64,000 nt of DNA from Kazachstania africana CBS 2517 (Eukaryota; Ascomycota; Saccharomycetes; Saccharomycetales; Saccharomycetaceae): contig NC_018948.1 of the NCBI RefSeq assembly GCF_000304475.1, forward strand, positions 310,001-374,000, in the 5' to 3' direction. The notes under the pieces are model-generated. The model saw nothing but the letters and a program-made list of their open reading frames with translations. It was not told where the DNA came from and made no database searches. The translations under genes and the position numbers were made by a program. Positions within the stretch are counted from its first letter, which is position 1. The number at the start of each line of letters is the position of its first letter. Of this stretch, positions 28,408 to 36,264 are shown in pieces.

Positions 28408-28902
28408 ATGTCATTGGAAGAGCAGATAGAAAAACTTGATCAAGAGATAACGTTAAATTTACAAAAGATCGATTCAAATTTCAGTTATTGTTTCAAGAAA
28501 ATAACGCAAAATATAATACCACACATTAGAAACTATTCTAATATTTGTGATGATATTATAGATAGTACGTATTGTCTGACGAGTATTTTCCAGAAGACTA
28601 GCGATATAAGTATTGTAGAGAAGGGGAAACCGACAGATAGTATATTTCCCGATGAAACAACACAAGATTTCAATGTAACGTCCACGGGACAAATATTGAA
28701 GGTTCCGGATTCAAGTGATGAAGAAACGCATAACAACAGTACTATACAAAGACAAAGTCGTAAGAGGAAAGTCTCGCTGTTGTTGCAACAGGAGTATGGG
28801 TCGAGTTCAAGCGCAATGCCATCTCCCGTACAATTGAAAGTTACGAATGGGAATATCAAGACGGACGGTATCAATAGCTCTCCTTTAAAAGAACATATGT
28901 AA
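28408..28902 (+). CDS. ASK1: DASH/Dam1 complex subunit Ask1, short form
   Basis: Ask1 is a subunit of the Dam1 ring that couples kinetochores to microtubules. The N-terminus (LEEQIEKLDQEITLNLQKID, residues 3-22) is the conserved Ask1 family helix. Later come STGQILKVPDSSDEE and STIQRQSRKRKVSLLLQQ, nearly as in S. cerevisiae, and Ser139-Pro140, which matches the region of the Cdk1 site. The protein has only 164 residues, against 292: the acidic middle is cut and the C-terminal tail is missing after NSSPLKEHM. The start is the ATG at 28408; a GTG two codons upstream is in frame. Divergent from SFK1, as in S. cerevisiae. Confidence 0.92.
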   Translation: MSLEEQIEKLDQEITLNLQKIDSNFSYCFKKITQNIIPHIRNYSNICDDIIDSTYCLTSIFQKTSDISIVEKGKPTDSIFPDETTQDFNVTSTGQILKVPDSSDEETHNNSTIQRQSRKRKVSLLLQQEYGSSSSAMPSPVQLKVTNGNIKTDGINSSPLKEHM

Positions 28903-28974
28903 TAATAAATATTTTTTAAATTGAACAAGTTTTCTTCCGGCAGTGAAAAGAAAAGCACTCCTCGATAACGTAGT

Positions 28975-29229
28975 ATGGGTAATATAATGTCATCAAGTTT
29001 TGCACCTGAATGTACTGAGCTGAAAAAGAAATACGACAGTTGTTTCAATGAGTGGTACACGGAGAAATTCCTCAAGGGTAAATCCATCGAGAATGAGTGC
29101 TCGAAAGAATGGGACAACTACATAAAATGCGTCGATAGAAACCTGGTAAAATCAGGAATCAAACCTGCACTGGATGAAGCAAGGAAAGAAGCTCCATTTG
29201 AAAACGGCGGTGATCTAAATAAAGATTAA
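28975..29229 (+). CDS. MDM35: Mitochondrial intermembrane-space protein Mdm35 (TRIAP1 family)
   Basis: Mdm35 binds the lipid-transfer proteins Ups1 and Ups2 in the intermembrane space, stabilises them and lets them carry phosphatidic acid or phosphatidylserine. The 84-residue protein has the twin CX9C motif: Cys13-Cys23 and Cys42-Cys52 (CTELKKKYDSC and CSKEWDNYIKC). It begins MGNIMSSSFAPEC and keeps KPALDEARKEAPFENGG, nearly identical to S. cerevisiae. The gene is followed by DEF1, as YKL053C-A is by YKL054C. Confidence 0.96.
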   Translation: MGNIMSSSFAPECTELKKKYDSCFNEWYTEKFLKGKSIENECSKEWDNYIKCVDRNLVKSGIKPALDEARKEAPFENGGDLNKD

Positions 29230-29458
29230 TTGGTGGTAATAAATATTGTATAATATAAATTGTATGTAAACTGTTACCCAGCCTTTAGTTGGCATATAAT
29301 TTCCCGGGTAACATGCCTTTTTGCTTCGAGTGGCAAAATTTTTCTCTTTTCTTCTTTCTCTGTACTGTAAGCCAATATGGAAAAGATATATAGAGTTGGA
29401 AAGTGTCAATAAAGATCTGGAGTAGTATTTGCTCGAAGAAACAACTTGTACAAAACAA

Positions 29459-29491
29459 ACCACACACACATACACACACATATATATATAC
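29459..29491 (+). repeat. CA/TA dinucleotide tract just before the DEF1 start
   Basis: Alternating CA dinucleotides pass into TA dinucleotides and end 6 bp before the DEF1 ATG. The tract therefore forms nearly all of the proximal 5' leader or core promoter. Such tracts change length readily. Confidence 0.75.
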
Positions 29492-29497
29492 ATCAGC

Positions 29498-31117
29498 ATG
29501 TCAAGGAATATAAATAGAAAGAAACTGGATCCAGTTATTAAGTCTAAAATAGATACATTAATAGAATTGTTTCCAGATTGGACGAATGATGATTTAATCG
29601 ATATAGTCCTGGAATACGTTGACCTAGAAACAATAATTGATAAAATCACGTCCGGTGCAGTGACCAAATGGGATGAGGTGAAGAAGCCTGTGAAGAAGGA
29701 AAAATCACATACTAGTAATCATACATCGTTAAATATTACATTACCAAAGCCGGAAGATGACTGGACTCCTCCTCGTAAGAAGACTGTCAAGCCAGTACAA
29801 AAGAAGACTACGGCAATCGTCCTGGAAAAGGTGAGACCTTCTACAAAACCAGTTTCTTCAAAGACATCATGGGCAAGTGCAATTGCAGTGGAAAAATCCG
29901 AAAGTAATGAAATTCAGGTAGAAACAGAAGTAGCAAAGGTAGAAGACGAAGCAATGAATGGAGATGCAGAACCGGTTAATGTAGAAATTCCAAAGAAATT
30001 GGAGTCGTTAACGAGTGCCGTACCAGCTGCTACAACCAAGAAAATGTCTTGGGCAGCAATCGCATCAAAACCAATTGTTCAAAAGGGTTTGGATAATATG
30101 GACGATTTGAAGGAAGAAATTGCAAAGGTTGCAAACGAGAAAGAAAATGAAGAAGAAAGTGAAGAAGAAAGTGAAGAAGAGAGTGAAGAAGAGAGCGAAG
30201 AGGAAAGTGAGGAAGAAAGTGAAGAGGAGAGTGAAGAGGAAAGTGAGGAAGAAAGTGAAGAGGAGAGTGAAGAGGAAAGTGAGGAAGAAAGTGAAGAAGA
30301 AAGTGAGGAAGAAAGCGAGGAAGTTCCACAGGTTCAACAGGCTATTCCACAGGAAGTGCCAGCTCCAAAGGAAGCAACAGCTCCACAAAAAGTTACCAAC
30401 TCAAAAGAAGTCACTGCTGAAGCCTCCACTGAAGTTCCTGCACAGGTTCCAGCTGCATCTCAAGCTTCCATCCAGCAAACAACATCCCAATCGAATGCCG
30501 CTATGGCTGCTGCCACCGCGCAACAACAATATTACATGTACCAAAACCAATTTGCCGGCTACAACTACCCAGGCATGTTTGATAACCAATATAATGCATA
30601 CCAACAAGGCCAATCAAACGTCCAACCAGGTGCTAACGCAAACCAATACAATATACAACAACAATCATTTAATGAAAATGGTACCAACGGCGCTGCTGCT
30701 GCTGCCCCTTCTCCATCTGTTGCCCATGCTCAACAACAACAAATGCATGGTGGCTCCTTTATGCCTTACTACAACCATTTCTACCAGCAATCCTTCCCTT
30801 ACGGCCAACCACAATACGGCGGACAATACCCATACCAGGTCCCAAAGGCTGGTTACAATTATCCAAACCAACAAAATCAATATCCACAACAAACTAACAC
30901 TACAGCACAACAAGGTGAAGAGCAACAGCCTCAACAACAAAGAGCACAAGGTCAAGCTAATGGACATCAACCAACTGCACAACAAATACAATTACAACAA
31001 TACTACCAATTTCAACAGCAGCAACAAGCTGCCGCTGCTCACGCCGCACAACAAGGTATTCCATACGGTTACAACGGCTACGACTATACTTCTCAAGCAT
31101 CAAGAGGCTTTTATTAA
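29498..31117 (+). CDS. DEF1: RNA polymerase II degradation factor Def1
   Basis: Def1 promotes ubiquitylation and degradation of stalled RNA polymerase II (Rpb1) and of Pol3 after DNA damage. The 539-residue product has an N-terminal CUE-like ubiquitin-binding domain (about 8-52: LDPVIKSKIDTLIELFPDWT), then the conserved short block EDDWTPPRKK, a Ser/Lys middle, a pure Glu-Glu-Glu-Ser repeat (218-273) and a long Gln/Asn/Tyr-rich, prion-like tail typical of Def1. The start is the ATG at 29498; in-frame codons run further upstream through the dinucleotide tract but without an ATG. It is about 200 residues shorter than S. cerevisiae Def1. Long open frames on other frames and the other strand at 30.0-31.2 kb are by-products of its low-complexity DNA. 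Confidence 0.92.
   Translation: MSRNINRKKLDPVIKSKIDTLIELFPDWTNDDLIDIVLEYVDLETIIDKITSGAVTKWDEVKKPVKKEKSHTSNHTSLNITLPKPEDDWTPPRKKTVKPVQKKTTAIVLEKVRPSTKPVSSKTSWASAIAVEKSESNEIQVETEVAKVEDEAMNGDAEPVNVEIPKKLESLTSAVPAATTKKMSWAAIASKPIVQKGLDNMDDLKEEIAKVANEKENEEESEEESEEESEEESEEESEEESEEESEEESEEESEEESEEESEEESEEESEEESEEVPQVQQAIPQEVPAPKEATAPQKVTNSKEVTAEASTEVPAQVPAASQASIQQTTSQSNAAMAAATAQQQYYMYQNQFAGYNYPGMFDNQYNAYQQGQSNVQPGANANQYNIQQQSFNENGTNGAAAAAPSPSVAHAQQQQMHGGSFMPYYNHFYQQSFPYGQPQYGGQYPYQVPKAGYNYPNQQNQYPQQTNTTAQQGEEQQPQQQRAQGQANGHQPTAQQIQLQQYYQFQQQQQAAAAHAAQQGIPYGYNGYDYTSQASRGFY
30149..30316 (+). repeat. 14-copy 12-bp minisatellite coding for Glu-Glu-Glu-Ser in DEF1
   Basis: 168 bp equal exactly 14 units of 12 bp (GAR-GAR-GAR-AGY). 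Within it, a 36-bp block (three units) occurs twice without a change, at 30221-30256 and 30257-30292, and two-thirds of a further copy precedes it at 30197-30220. This higher-order copying indicates recent expansion by slippage or unequal exchange. Confidence 0.95.
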
Positions 31118-31226
31118 TACGGGCAGTTTTTTTCATTATTGCATTTTTATATAATCTGTAAGTAGAAGGGAAAAAAAAAATAAAGTAAACCAAAATATTA
31201 GAAGGAGAATTTATTATATAGATGCG

Positions 31227-32018
31227 ATGTTCCCCGTTGCTGTTGTCACTGGTGCTACAAGAGGTATAGGGAGGGCAATTGTGCAGAATTTGTCAGCCCA
31301 TGGTATAAGTTGTGTTGCTATTGGATCCTCTCTCGAATCTGTGATGAGGCTAAGATCAGATTTGAAGTTTACATCTCCTCATCAAATGCACAGAACATTA
31401 GCTATCGATCTATGCAATTGGCCCCAATGGACGGAATGCAAAAGATTCCCAGGACTGAGTTTTTCCAGCGATGGATTGATGAAACAAGGCGAGTACCCTA
31501 TCTTTGATAGTGGCTCAAAATATTACATCGATCTACTAGTAAATTGTGCGGGAAGAACACAAACTTCACTGGGTCTGAAAACATCCCCCACACAGATGAA
31601 AGAATTAATGAATTTGAATTTTCTGAGCTGTGTCAGTCTAATCAACTTGAGTACGAGACATATGATAAGGACCGTACATAGAAATGCATCAACAACGACA
31701 CCTTGTATAATCAGTATATCTTCAATACTTGAAAACGTAGCAATCCCCGGCACAACAATCTACTCTGCATCGAAAGCTGCATTATCGCAATACACAAAGG
31801 TGCTAGCACAAGAAACAGCCACGTGGGGGATCCGAGCAGTGGCTCTGCCCCTGGGACTAGTGAGAGAGACAGATATGATCCAAGACCTAGATACAAGCAT
31901 CGTCGATGCCCTAAAGAATTTACCATCGCAGACCCCAAAGCAAGTCGCAGACACCGTTTGGTCAATTTACCACAGAGAAGGAACTGATCGTGCCAAATTA
32001 CATGAAAATTTTCCTTGA
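31227..32018 (+). CDS. OAR1: Mitochondrial 3-oxoacyl-ACP reductase Oar1
   Basis: Oar1 performs the first reduction of mitochondrial type II fatty acid synthesis (NADPH-dependent), the route that supplies octanoate for lipoic acid. The 263-residue protein is a classical short-chain dehydrogenase: GATRGIG at 9-15, NCAG at 106-109, Ser165 region (ISISS) and the catalytic Tyr179-X3-Lys183 (YSASK). The family has about 278 residues in S. cerevisiae. It lies between DEF1 and TMA19, as YKL055C does. An out-of-frame ATG lies 5 bp before the start (31222). Confidence 0.94.
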   Translation: MFPVAVVTGATRGIGRAIVQNLSAHGISCVAIGSSLESVMRLRSDLKFTSPHQMHRTLAIDLCNWPQWTECKRFPGLSFSSDGLMKQGEYPIFDSGSKYYIDLLVNCAGRTQTSLGLKTSPTQMKELMNLNFLSCVSLINLSTRHMIRTVHRNASTTTPCIISISSILENVAIPGTTIYSASKAALSQYTKVLAQETATWGIRAVALPLGLVRETDMIQDLDTSIVDALKNLPSQTPKQVADTVWSIYHREGTDRAKLHENFP

Positions 32019-32120
32019 AAAAAAAAGCCAACAAAATTTTTTTTTTCACATTTAAACGGCAGCTTGAAGAACAGATGGGATGATCATTCTCTCTATTCAT
32101 AACAAACCCAAAAACCAACA

Positions 32121-32627
32121 ATGATTATTTACAAGGATATTTTCTCTAACGACGAATTATTATCAGACGCTTACGACGTCACCGAAGTTGATGGTGTCAT
32201 CTACGAAGCCGATTGTGCTATGGTCAAGGTCGGTGGTGATAACATTGATATTGGTGCTAACCCATCTGCTGAAGACGGTGGTGATGATGATGTCGATGAC
32301 GGTTCTGAAATCGTTAACAACGTTGTCCACTCCTTCCGTTTACAACCAACTGGTTTCGACAAGAAGTCTTTCCTAACTTACATCAAGGGTTACATGAAGG
32401 CTGTCAAGGCTAAATTACAAGAATCTAACCCAGATGCTGTTGCCACTTTCGAAAAGGGTGCTCAAACTTACGTCAAGAAGGTCATTGGTTCTTTCAAGGA
32501 CTGGGAATTCTTCACTGGTGAATCCATGGACCCAGATGCCATGATCATCATGTTGAACTACCGTGAAGATGGTACCACTCCATTCATCGCTATCTGGAAG
32601 CATGGTATCGTTGAAGAAAAAATCTAA
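32121..32627 (+). CDS. TMA19: Translation machinery-associated protein 19 (TCTP)
   Basis: Tma19 is the yeast TCTP, an abundant ribosome-associated protein that moves to mitochondria under oxidative stress. The product has 168 residues (S. cerevisiae 167). TCTP features are clear: start MIIYKDIFSNDELLSDAYDV, an acidic loop (about 50-66), and an end LNYREDGTTPFIAIWKHGI. Codon bias is strong, as for RPL8 and FBA1. The next gene is TOA2, only 103 bp from stop to stop; in S. cerevisiae NUP120 (YKL057C) lies between. Confidence 0.97.
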   Translation: MIIYKDIFSNDELLSDAYDVTEVDGVIYEADCAMVKVGGDNIDIGANPSAEDGGDDDVDDGSEIVNNVVHSFRLQPTGFDKKSFLTYIKGYMKAVKAKLQESNPDAVATFEKGAQTYVKKVIGSFKDWEFFTGESMDPDAMIIMLNYREDGTTPFIAIWKHGIVEEKI

Positions 32628-32730
32628 GTATACTTATATATTGTTATAATTTAAGTGAATCTTATTAAATGTTAAACTCATTGCAACTATACAAAGCAAA
32701 CTTATATATAATTCCACACTCTCCACCCAG

Positions 32731-33078
32731 TTAATCATTTTTCTTTGAATTACAAGCAACTATTCTCAACTTATCCACGGCTATAGTATCATTATTACCA
32801 TCCGCGGCACTTCCTTCGACTGTTACTTGACAGTTTTTAACAATAAACGTCCATACATCGTCACAGAACCCATATGTGTCAAGGTTACCCTTTACCGTCA
32901 GTTTCGATTGAGTATTTTCTCTCAAAGATTCCGCCACTACCCTGTCAAACGTTTCTAGTACTCTCATCGCCAGAGACGCTTCGATCCTACCTTCGCTAAT
33001 CAACGTATCCAGTGCATCTACGAGACTGTTCCCAATAGTGCTCCTACGATACAGCTCATAGTACCCTGGAACTGGCAT
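32731..33078 (-). CDS. TOA2: TFIIA small subunit Toa2
   Basis: Toa2 pairs with Toa1 to form TFIIA, which stabilises TBP on the TATA box. The 115-residue protein (S. cerevisiae 122) begins MPVPGYYELYRRSTIGNSLV, the TFIIA-gamma helical domain, and continues with the beta-barrel part (KLTVKGNLDTYGFCDDVWTF). It is divergent from MPE1 with about 100 bp between, and convergent with TMA19. Confidence 0.96.
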   Translation of the reverse strand: MPVPGYYELYRRSTIGNSLVDALDTLISEGRIEASLAMRVLETFDRVVAESLRENTQSKLTVKGNLDTYGFCDDVWTFIVKNCQVTVEGSAADGNNDTIAVDKLRIVACNSKKND

Positions 33079-33180
33079 TCTTTGTCAATATGTTGATGTT
33101 CTTATAAATTAGAAAGACAACAAAAAAAAAATAATTCTTTATTTTAAACACATATAAAAAAAACAGGTATAGAGAAGCAA

Positions 33181-34377
33181 ATGAGTAGTACTATATTCTA
33201 TAAATTCAAGTCGCAAAATGGATCCTCTAGAATCCTATTTGATGGAACAGGTCTTACCGTCTTTGATCTGAAGAGAGAAATCATTCAAAATAACAAGTTG
33301 GGTGATGGTACAGATTTCCAATTGAGATTATATCACCCTGATACAAACGAAGAGTATGAAGAAGACCAAACTGTCATCCCAAGATCAACTAGCGTCATTG
33401 TCAAAAGATCACCAGCTATAAAGTCAGTTATTCGTGGTAAATCGATAGGTAATGCCACAAGATACATCACTGGTAAACCAAGAGTGCACCAAAATAAAAA
33501 ATTACAATCGCTGGCAACAACACACACTACGAACACAGGTCTGAGTGAAGAGGAGAGAATCGCAAGTATGTTCGCAAATCAAGAAAATCAATGGGAACAA
33601 GCTCAAGATGAAATGTCGACTGCAACCCCAGTTTTCTTCAAAAATACGAATAACAACACTTCCGCCGATGACGGCCCCCCACCACCAGGTTACATGTGTT
33701 ACAGATGTGGTGCAAGAGACCATTGGATCAAAAACTGTCCAACAAACAATGATCCTAATTTCGAGGGCAAAAGAATCAAGAGAACTACGGGTATTCCTAA
33801 AAAGTTCTTAAAATCTGTAGAGATCGACCCAAATAATATTACTCCAGAAGAGATGGCACAAAGAAAGATTATGGTCACAGACGATGGTAAGTTCGTGGTG
33901 CAAGTTGCTGATGAGCACTCTTGGGAAGATTATCAAAGGAAACAACAAAAGAGACTAATTGATAACGACGAAGCCATCTGGCAAAAAGATCATTTCACAA
34001 ATTTACCAGATGAGCTGAAATGCCCATTAACAAAGGGACTATTGAGAGACCCAGTAAAGACAACAAATTGCTGTAATAAAACATTCTCAAAAGTAGCCAT
34101 CGAGAATGCTCTACTAGAATCAGACTTCATTTGCCCGTCGTGTAACACCCATGATATACTGCTAGATTCATTACAACAAGACACTGAAAAACAAAAACAA
34201 GTTCAACTCTTCCTGAAAGAAAACGACCATCAACAGAAGAGACAAAAATTGACCCCCACAACCAACACTGCTACAACAACAAACGTTCCGACAACTACTA
34301 CCAACCAGCCAATGCCCTTCCCATTTCCATTCCCAATGTTCCCTCCATTGCCATTCATACCTAATAACAAGCCCTAA
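33181..34377 (+). CDS. MPE1: Cleavage/polyadenylation factor subunit Mpe1 (DWNN, zinc knuckle, RING)
   Basis: Mpe1 is an essential subunit of the cleavage and polyadenylation factor and the yeast member of the RBBP6 family. The 398-residue protein has a ubiquitin-like DWNN domain (1-77), a CCHC zinc knuckle (Cys173, Cys176, His181, Cys186 in CYRCGARDHWIKNC), and a RING/U-box-like domain (about 280-325, from LKCPLTKGLLRDPVKT to FICPSC). It ends in a Phe/Pro-rich tail (MPFPFPFPMFPPLPF). S. cerevisiae Mpe1 has 441 residues. FBA1 follows, as YKL060C follows YKL059C. Confidence 0.95.
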   Translation: MSSTIFYKFKSQNGSSRILFDGTGLTVFDLKREIIQNNKLGDGTDFQLRLYHPDTNEEYEEDQTVIPRSTSVIVKRSPAIKSVIRGKSIGNATRYITGKPRVHQNKKLQSLATTHTTNTGLSEEERIASMFANQENQWEQAQDEMSTATPVFFKNTNNNTSADDGPPPPGYMCYRCGARDHWIKNCPTNNDPNFEGKRIKRTTGIPKKFLKSVEIDPNNITPEEMAQRKIMVTDDGKFVVQVADEHSWEDYQRKQQKRLIDNDEAIWQKDHFTNLPDELKCPLTKGLLRDPVKTTNCCNKTFSKVAIENALLESDFICPSCNTHDILLDSLQQDTEKQKQVQLFLKENDHQQKRQKLTPTTNTATTTNVPTTTTNQPMPFPFPFPMFPPLPFIPNNKP

Positions 34378-34761
34378 TAAAAAATCCCACCACATTAAAA
34401 AAAACGGCTCCCAAAAACCCAATTCGCACAGCTTCCAAAACCCAACCATCCGGTGCCTGACTTACCTCGCTTTCATAATCGCCGTCGCCGTCCTCGCCCA
34501 CTTTCTTTTTTTTCACTTTTTTTCACGCATCCCACAGATCACGACGCACTCGACCATTCAAAACCACCTGTTCAATACCATCGCATCAAAAAATACATCC
34601 ATCATCACTCTACTACCATCACTCTACCTCTCTTCCCATCAGCGAAAAATTTTCTCTGCTCTCCAATCCCATATATATATAACCGTCACATTTTCCATCG
34701 TCTTTACGACTCTTCACTCTCCTTTTTCCTACAGAAACAACAACAACAAACTATCATAAAA
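34378..34761. promoter_or_regulatory. FBA1 promoter region
   Basis: These 384 bp contain a TATA run (TATATATATA, 34672-34681) about 80 bp before the FBA1 ATG, a CTTCC (Gcr1-type core) at about 34434-34438 and pyrimidine-rich leader sequence with CAACAACAACAAA at the end. This is typical of glycolytic gene promoters. The FBA1 frame is open through the whole stretch from a GTG at 34453, but that is not coding: it has no ATG and matches no part of aldolase. Confidence 0.5.
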
Positions 34762-35841
34762 ATGGGTATCTTAGACGTTATCAAAAGAAAGGAAGGTGTC
34801 ATTGTCGGTGACGATGTCAGAGCTTTATTCACCTATGCCAGAGAACACAAATTCGCTATCCCAGCTATCAACGTCACTTCCTCCTCCACTGTCGTTGCTG
34901 CTTTAGAAGCCGCCCGTGACAACAAGTGCCCAATCATCCTTCAAACCTCCAACGGTGGTGCCGCTTACTTCGCCGGTAAGGGTGTCTCCAACGACGGTCA
35001 AAACGCCTCCATCAGAGGTTCCATCGCCGCCGCTCACTACATCAGATCCATCGCTTCTGCTTACGGTATCCCAGTCATCTTACACTCTGACCACTGTGCC
35101 AAGAAGTTATTACCATGGTTTGATGGTATGTTAGAAGCCGATGAAGCTTACTTCAAGCAACACGGTGAACCATTATTCTCCTCCCACATGATCGATCTTT
35201 CCGAAGAAACCGACGAAGAAAACATCTCCACCTGTGTCAGCTACTTCAAGAGAATGGCTGCTATGGGTCAATGGTTAGAAATGGAAATCGGTATCACCGG
35301 TGGTGAAGAAGATGGTGTCAACAACGAAAACGTCGACAAGGATGCTTTATACACCAAGCCAGCTCAAGTCTACGCCGTCTACGAAGCTTTAGCTCCAATC
35401 TCTCCAAACTTCTCTATTGCCGCTTCCTTCGGTAATGTTCACGGAAGTTACAAGGTTGCACCAGCCTTAAAACCAGAATTATTAGCTGACCACCAAAAGT
35501 ACGCCGCTGAAAAGATTGGTTCTTCCGAAGCTAAGCCATTATACTTAGTCTTCCATGGTGGTTCCGGTTCTTCTGTCCAAGAATTCAGAACTGGTATTGA
35601 CAACGGTGTTGTTAAGGTCAACTTAGACACTGACTGTCAATTCGCTTACTTAAAGGGTATCAGAGACTACGTCTTAAACAAGAAAGATTACATCATGACT
35701 ATGGTCGGTAACCCAACTTCCGAAGATGCTCCAAACAAGAAGTACTTCGACCCAAGAGTGTGGGTTAGAGAAGGTGAAAAGACCATGTCTGCCAGAATTG
35801 TTGAAGCTTTCGAAGCTTTCAGAACTCAAAACACTTTATAA
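34762..35841 (+). CDS. FBA1: Fructose-1,6-bisphosphate aldolase, class II
   Basis: Fba1 splits fructose-1,6-bisphosphate into dihydroxyacetone phosphate and glyceraldehyde-3-phosphate in glycolysis, and works in reverse in gluconeogenesis. The 359-residue protein equals the yeast length. It is zinc-dependent class II: LHSDHCAKK (107-115) with the catalytic Asp110 and zinc ligand His111, the GNVHGSYK motif and the GGSGSS phosphate-binding loop. Codon bias is extreme, as for a very abundant enzyme. The start at 34762 (MGILDVIKRKEGVIVG) is the family start. In S. cerevisiae BLI1 is the next gene; here two genes intervene. Confidence 0.98.
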   Translation: MGILDVIKRKEGVIVGDDVRALFTYAREHKFAIPAINVTSSSTVVAALEAARDNKCPIILQTSNGGAAYFAGKGVSNDGQNASIRGSIAAAHYIRSIASAYGIPVILHSDHCAKKLLPWFDGMLEADEAYFKQHGEPLFSSHMIDLSEETDEENISTCVSYFKRMAAMGQWLEMEIGITGGEEDGVNNENVDKDALYTKPAQVYAVYEALAPISPNFSIAASFGNVHGSYKVAPALKPELLADHQKYAAEKIGSSEAKPLYLVFHGGSGSSVQEFRTGIDNGVVKVNLDTDCQFAYLKGIRDYVLNKKDYIMTMVGNPTSEDAPNKKYFDPRVWVREGEKTMSARIVEAFEAFRTQNTL

Positions 35842-36264
35842 GTTGAGTAATTGATATACTTTTATTTATATAATTAAAAATTTTGTTTTTTAGTTTTGCG
35901 ATGCCATAAGAAAGAAATGAGGACTCTGTGATGGTTTCAGTCTTCAAATTCGGAACGCAGAAGGTCAGATTAAGCCCATTCGACGTCTTTAAAATTGACT
36001 TCCTCTTTGCAATAATCTAGGTTCGAGGTTCTCTGATCTAGCGTGGACCTTTTCTAATATACAAAAAGTAATCACTCTCTAGAACCGCCTTTTTTGTCAC
36101 CTCAATGATGGAATTATCGTATAGGACAATTGCCCTTGTAGTCTTAAAACAATTGATTCAATATATAGTTAGTTACTTACGAACAAAGATTTTTGTATAA
36201 ATATATATTGGCATCCTTTAAAACAAGGAAATAATACGTTAGAAAGATAGATGATGGTGCCTCA
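35842..36264. other. Convergent 3' intergenic region FBA1 / yapsin-like gene
   Basis: These 423 bp lie between two stop codons on opposite strands. I see AT-rich terminator-like sequence near each gene and no gene in between. It is longer than the other convergent gaps in the window (29-230 bp), which fits a junction where genes were inserted after FBA1. Confidence 0.45.

Noticed and set aside
30030..31193. Long open frames in other frames and on the opposite strand of DEF1
   Set aside because: They arise from the purine-only repeat and the CAA-rich tail; DEF1 itself explains the region.
34453..34761. 103-codon N-terminal extension of FBA1
   Set aside because: It starts at GTG, contains the TATA box and pyrimidine leader, and aldolase has a fixed start at MGIL.
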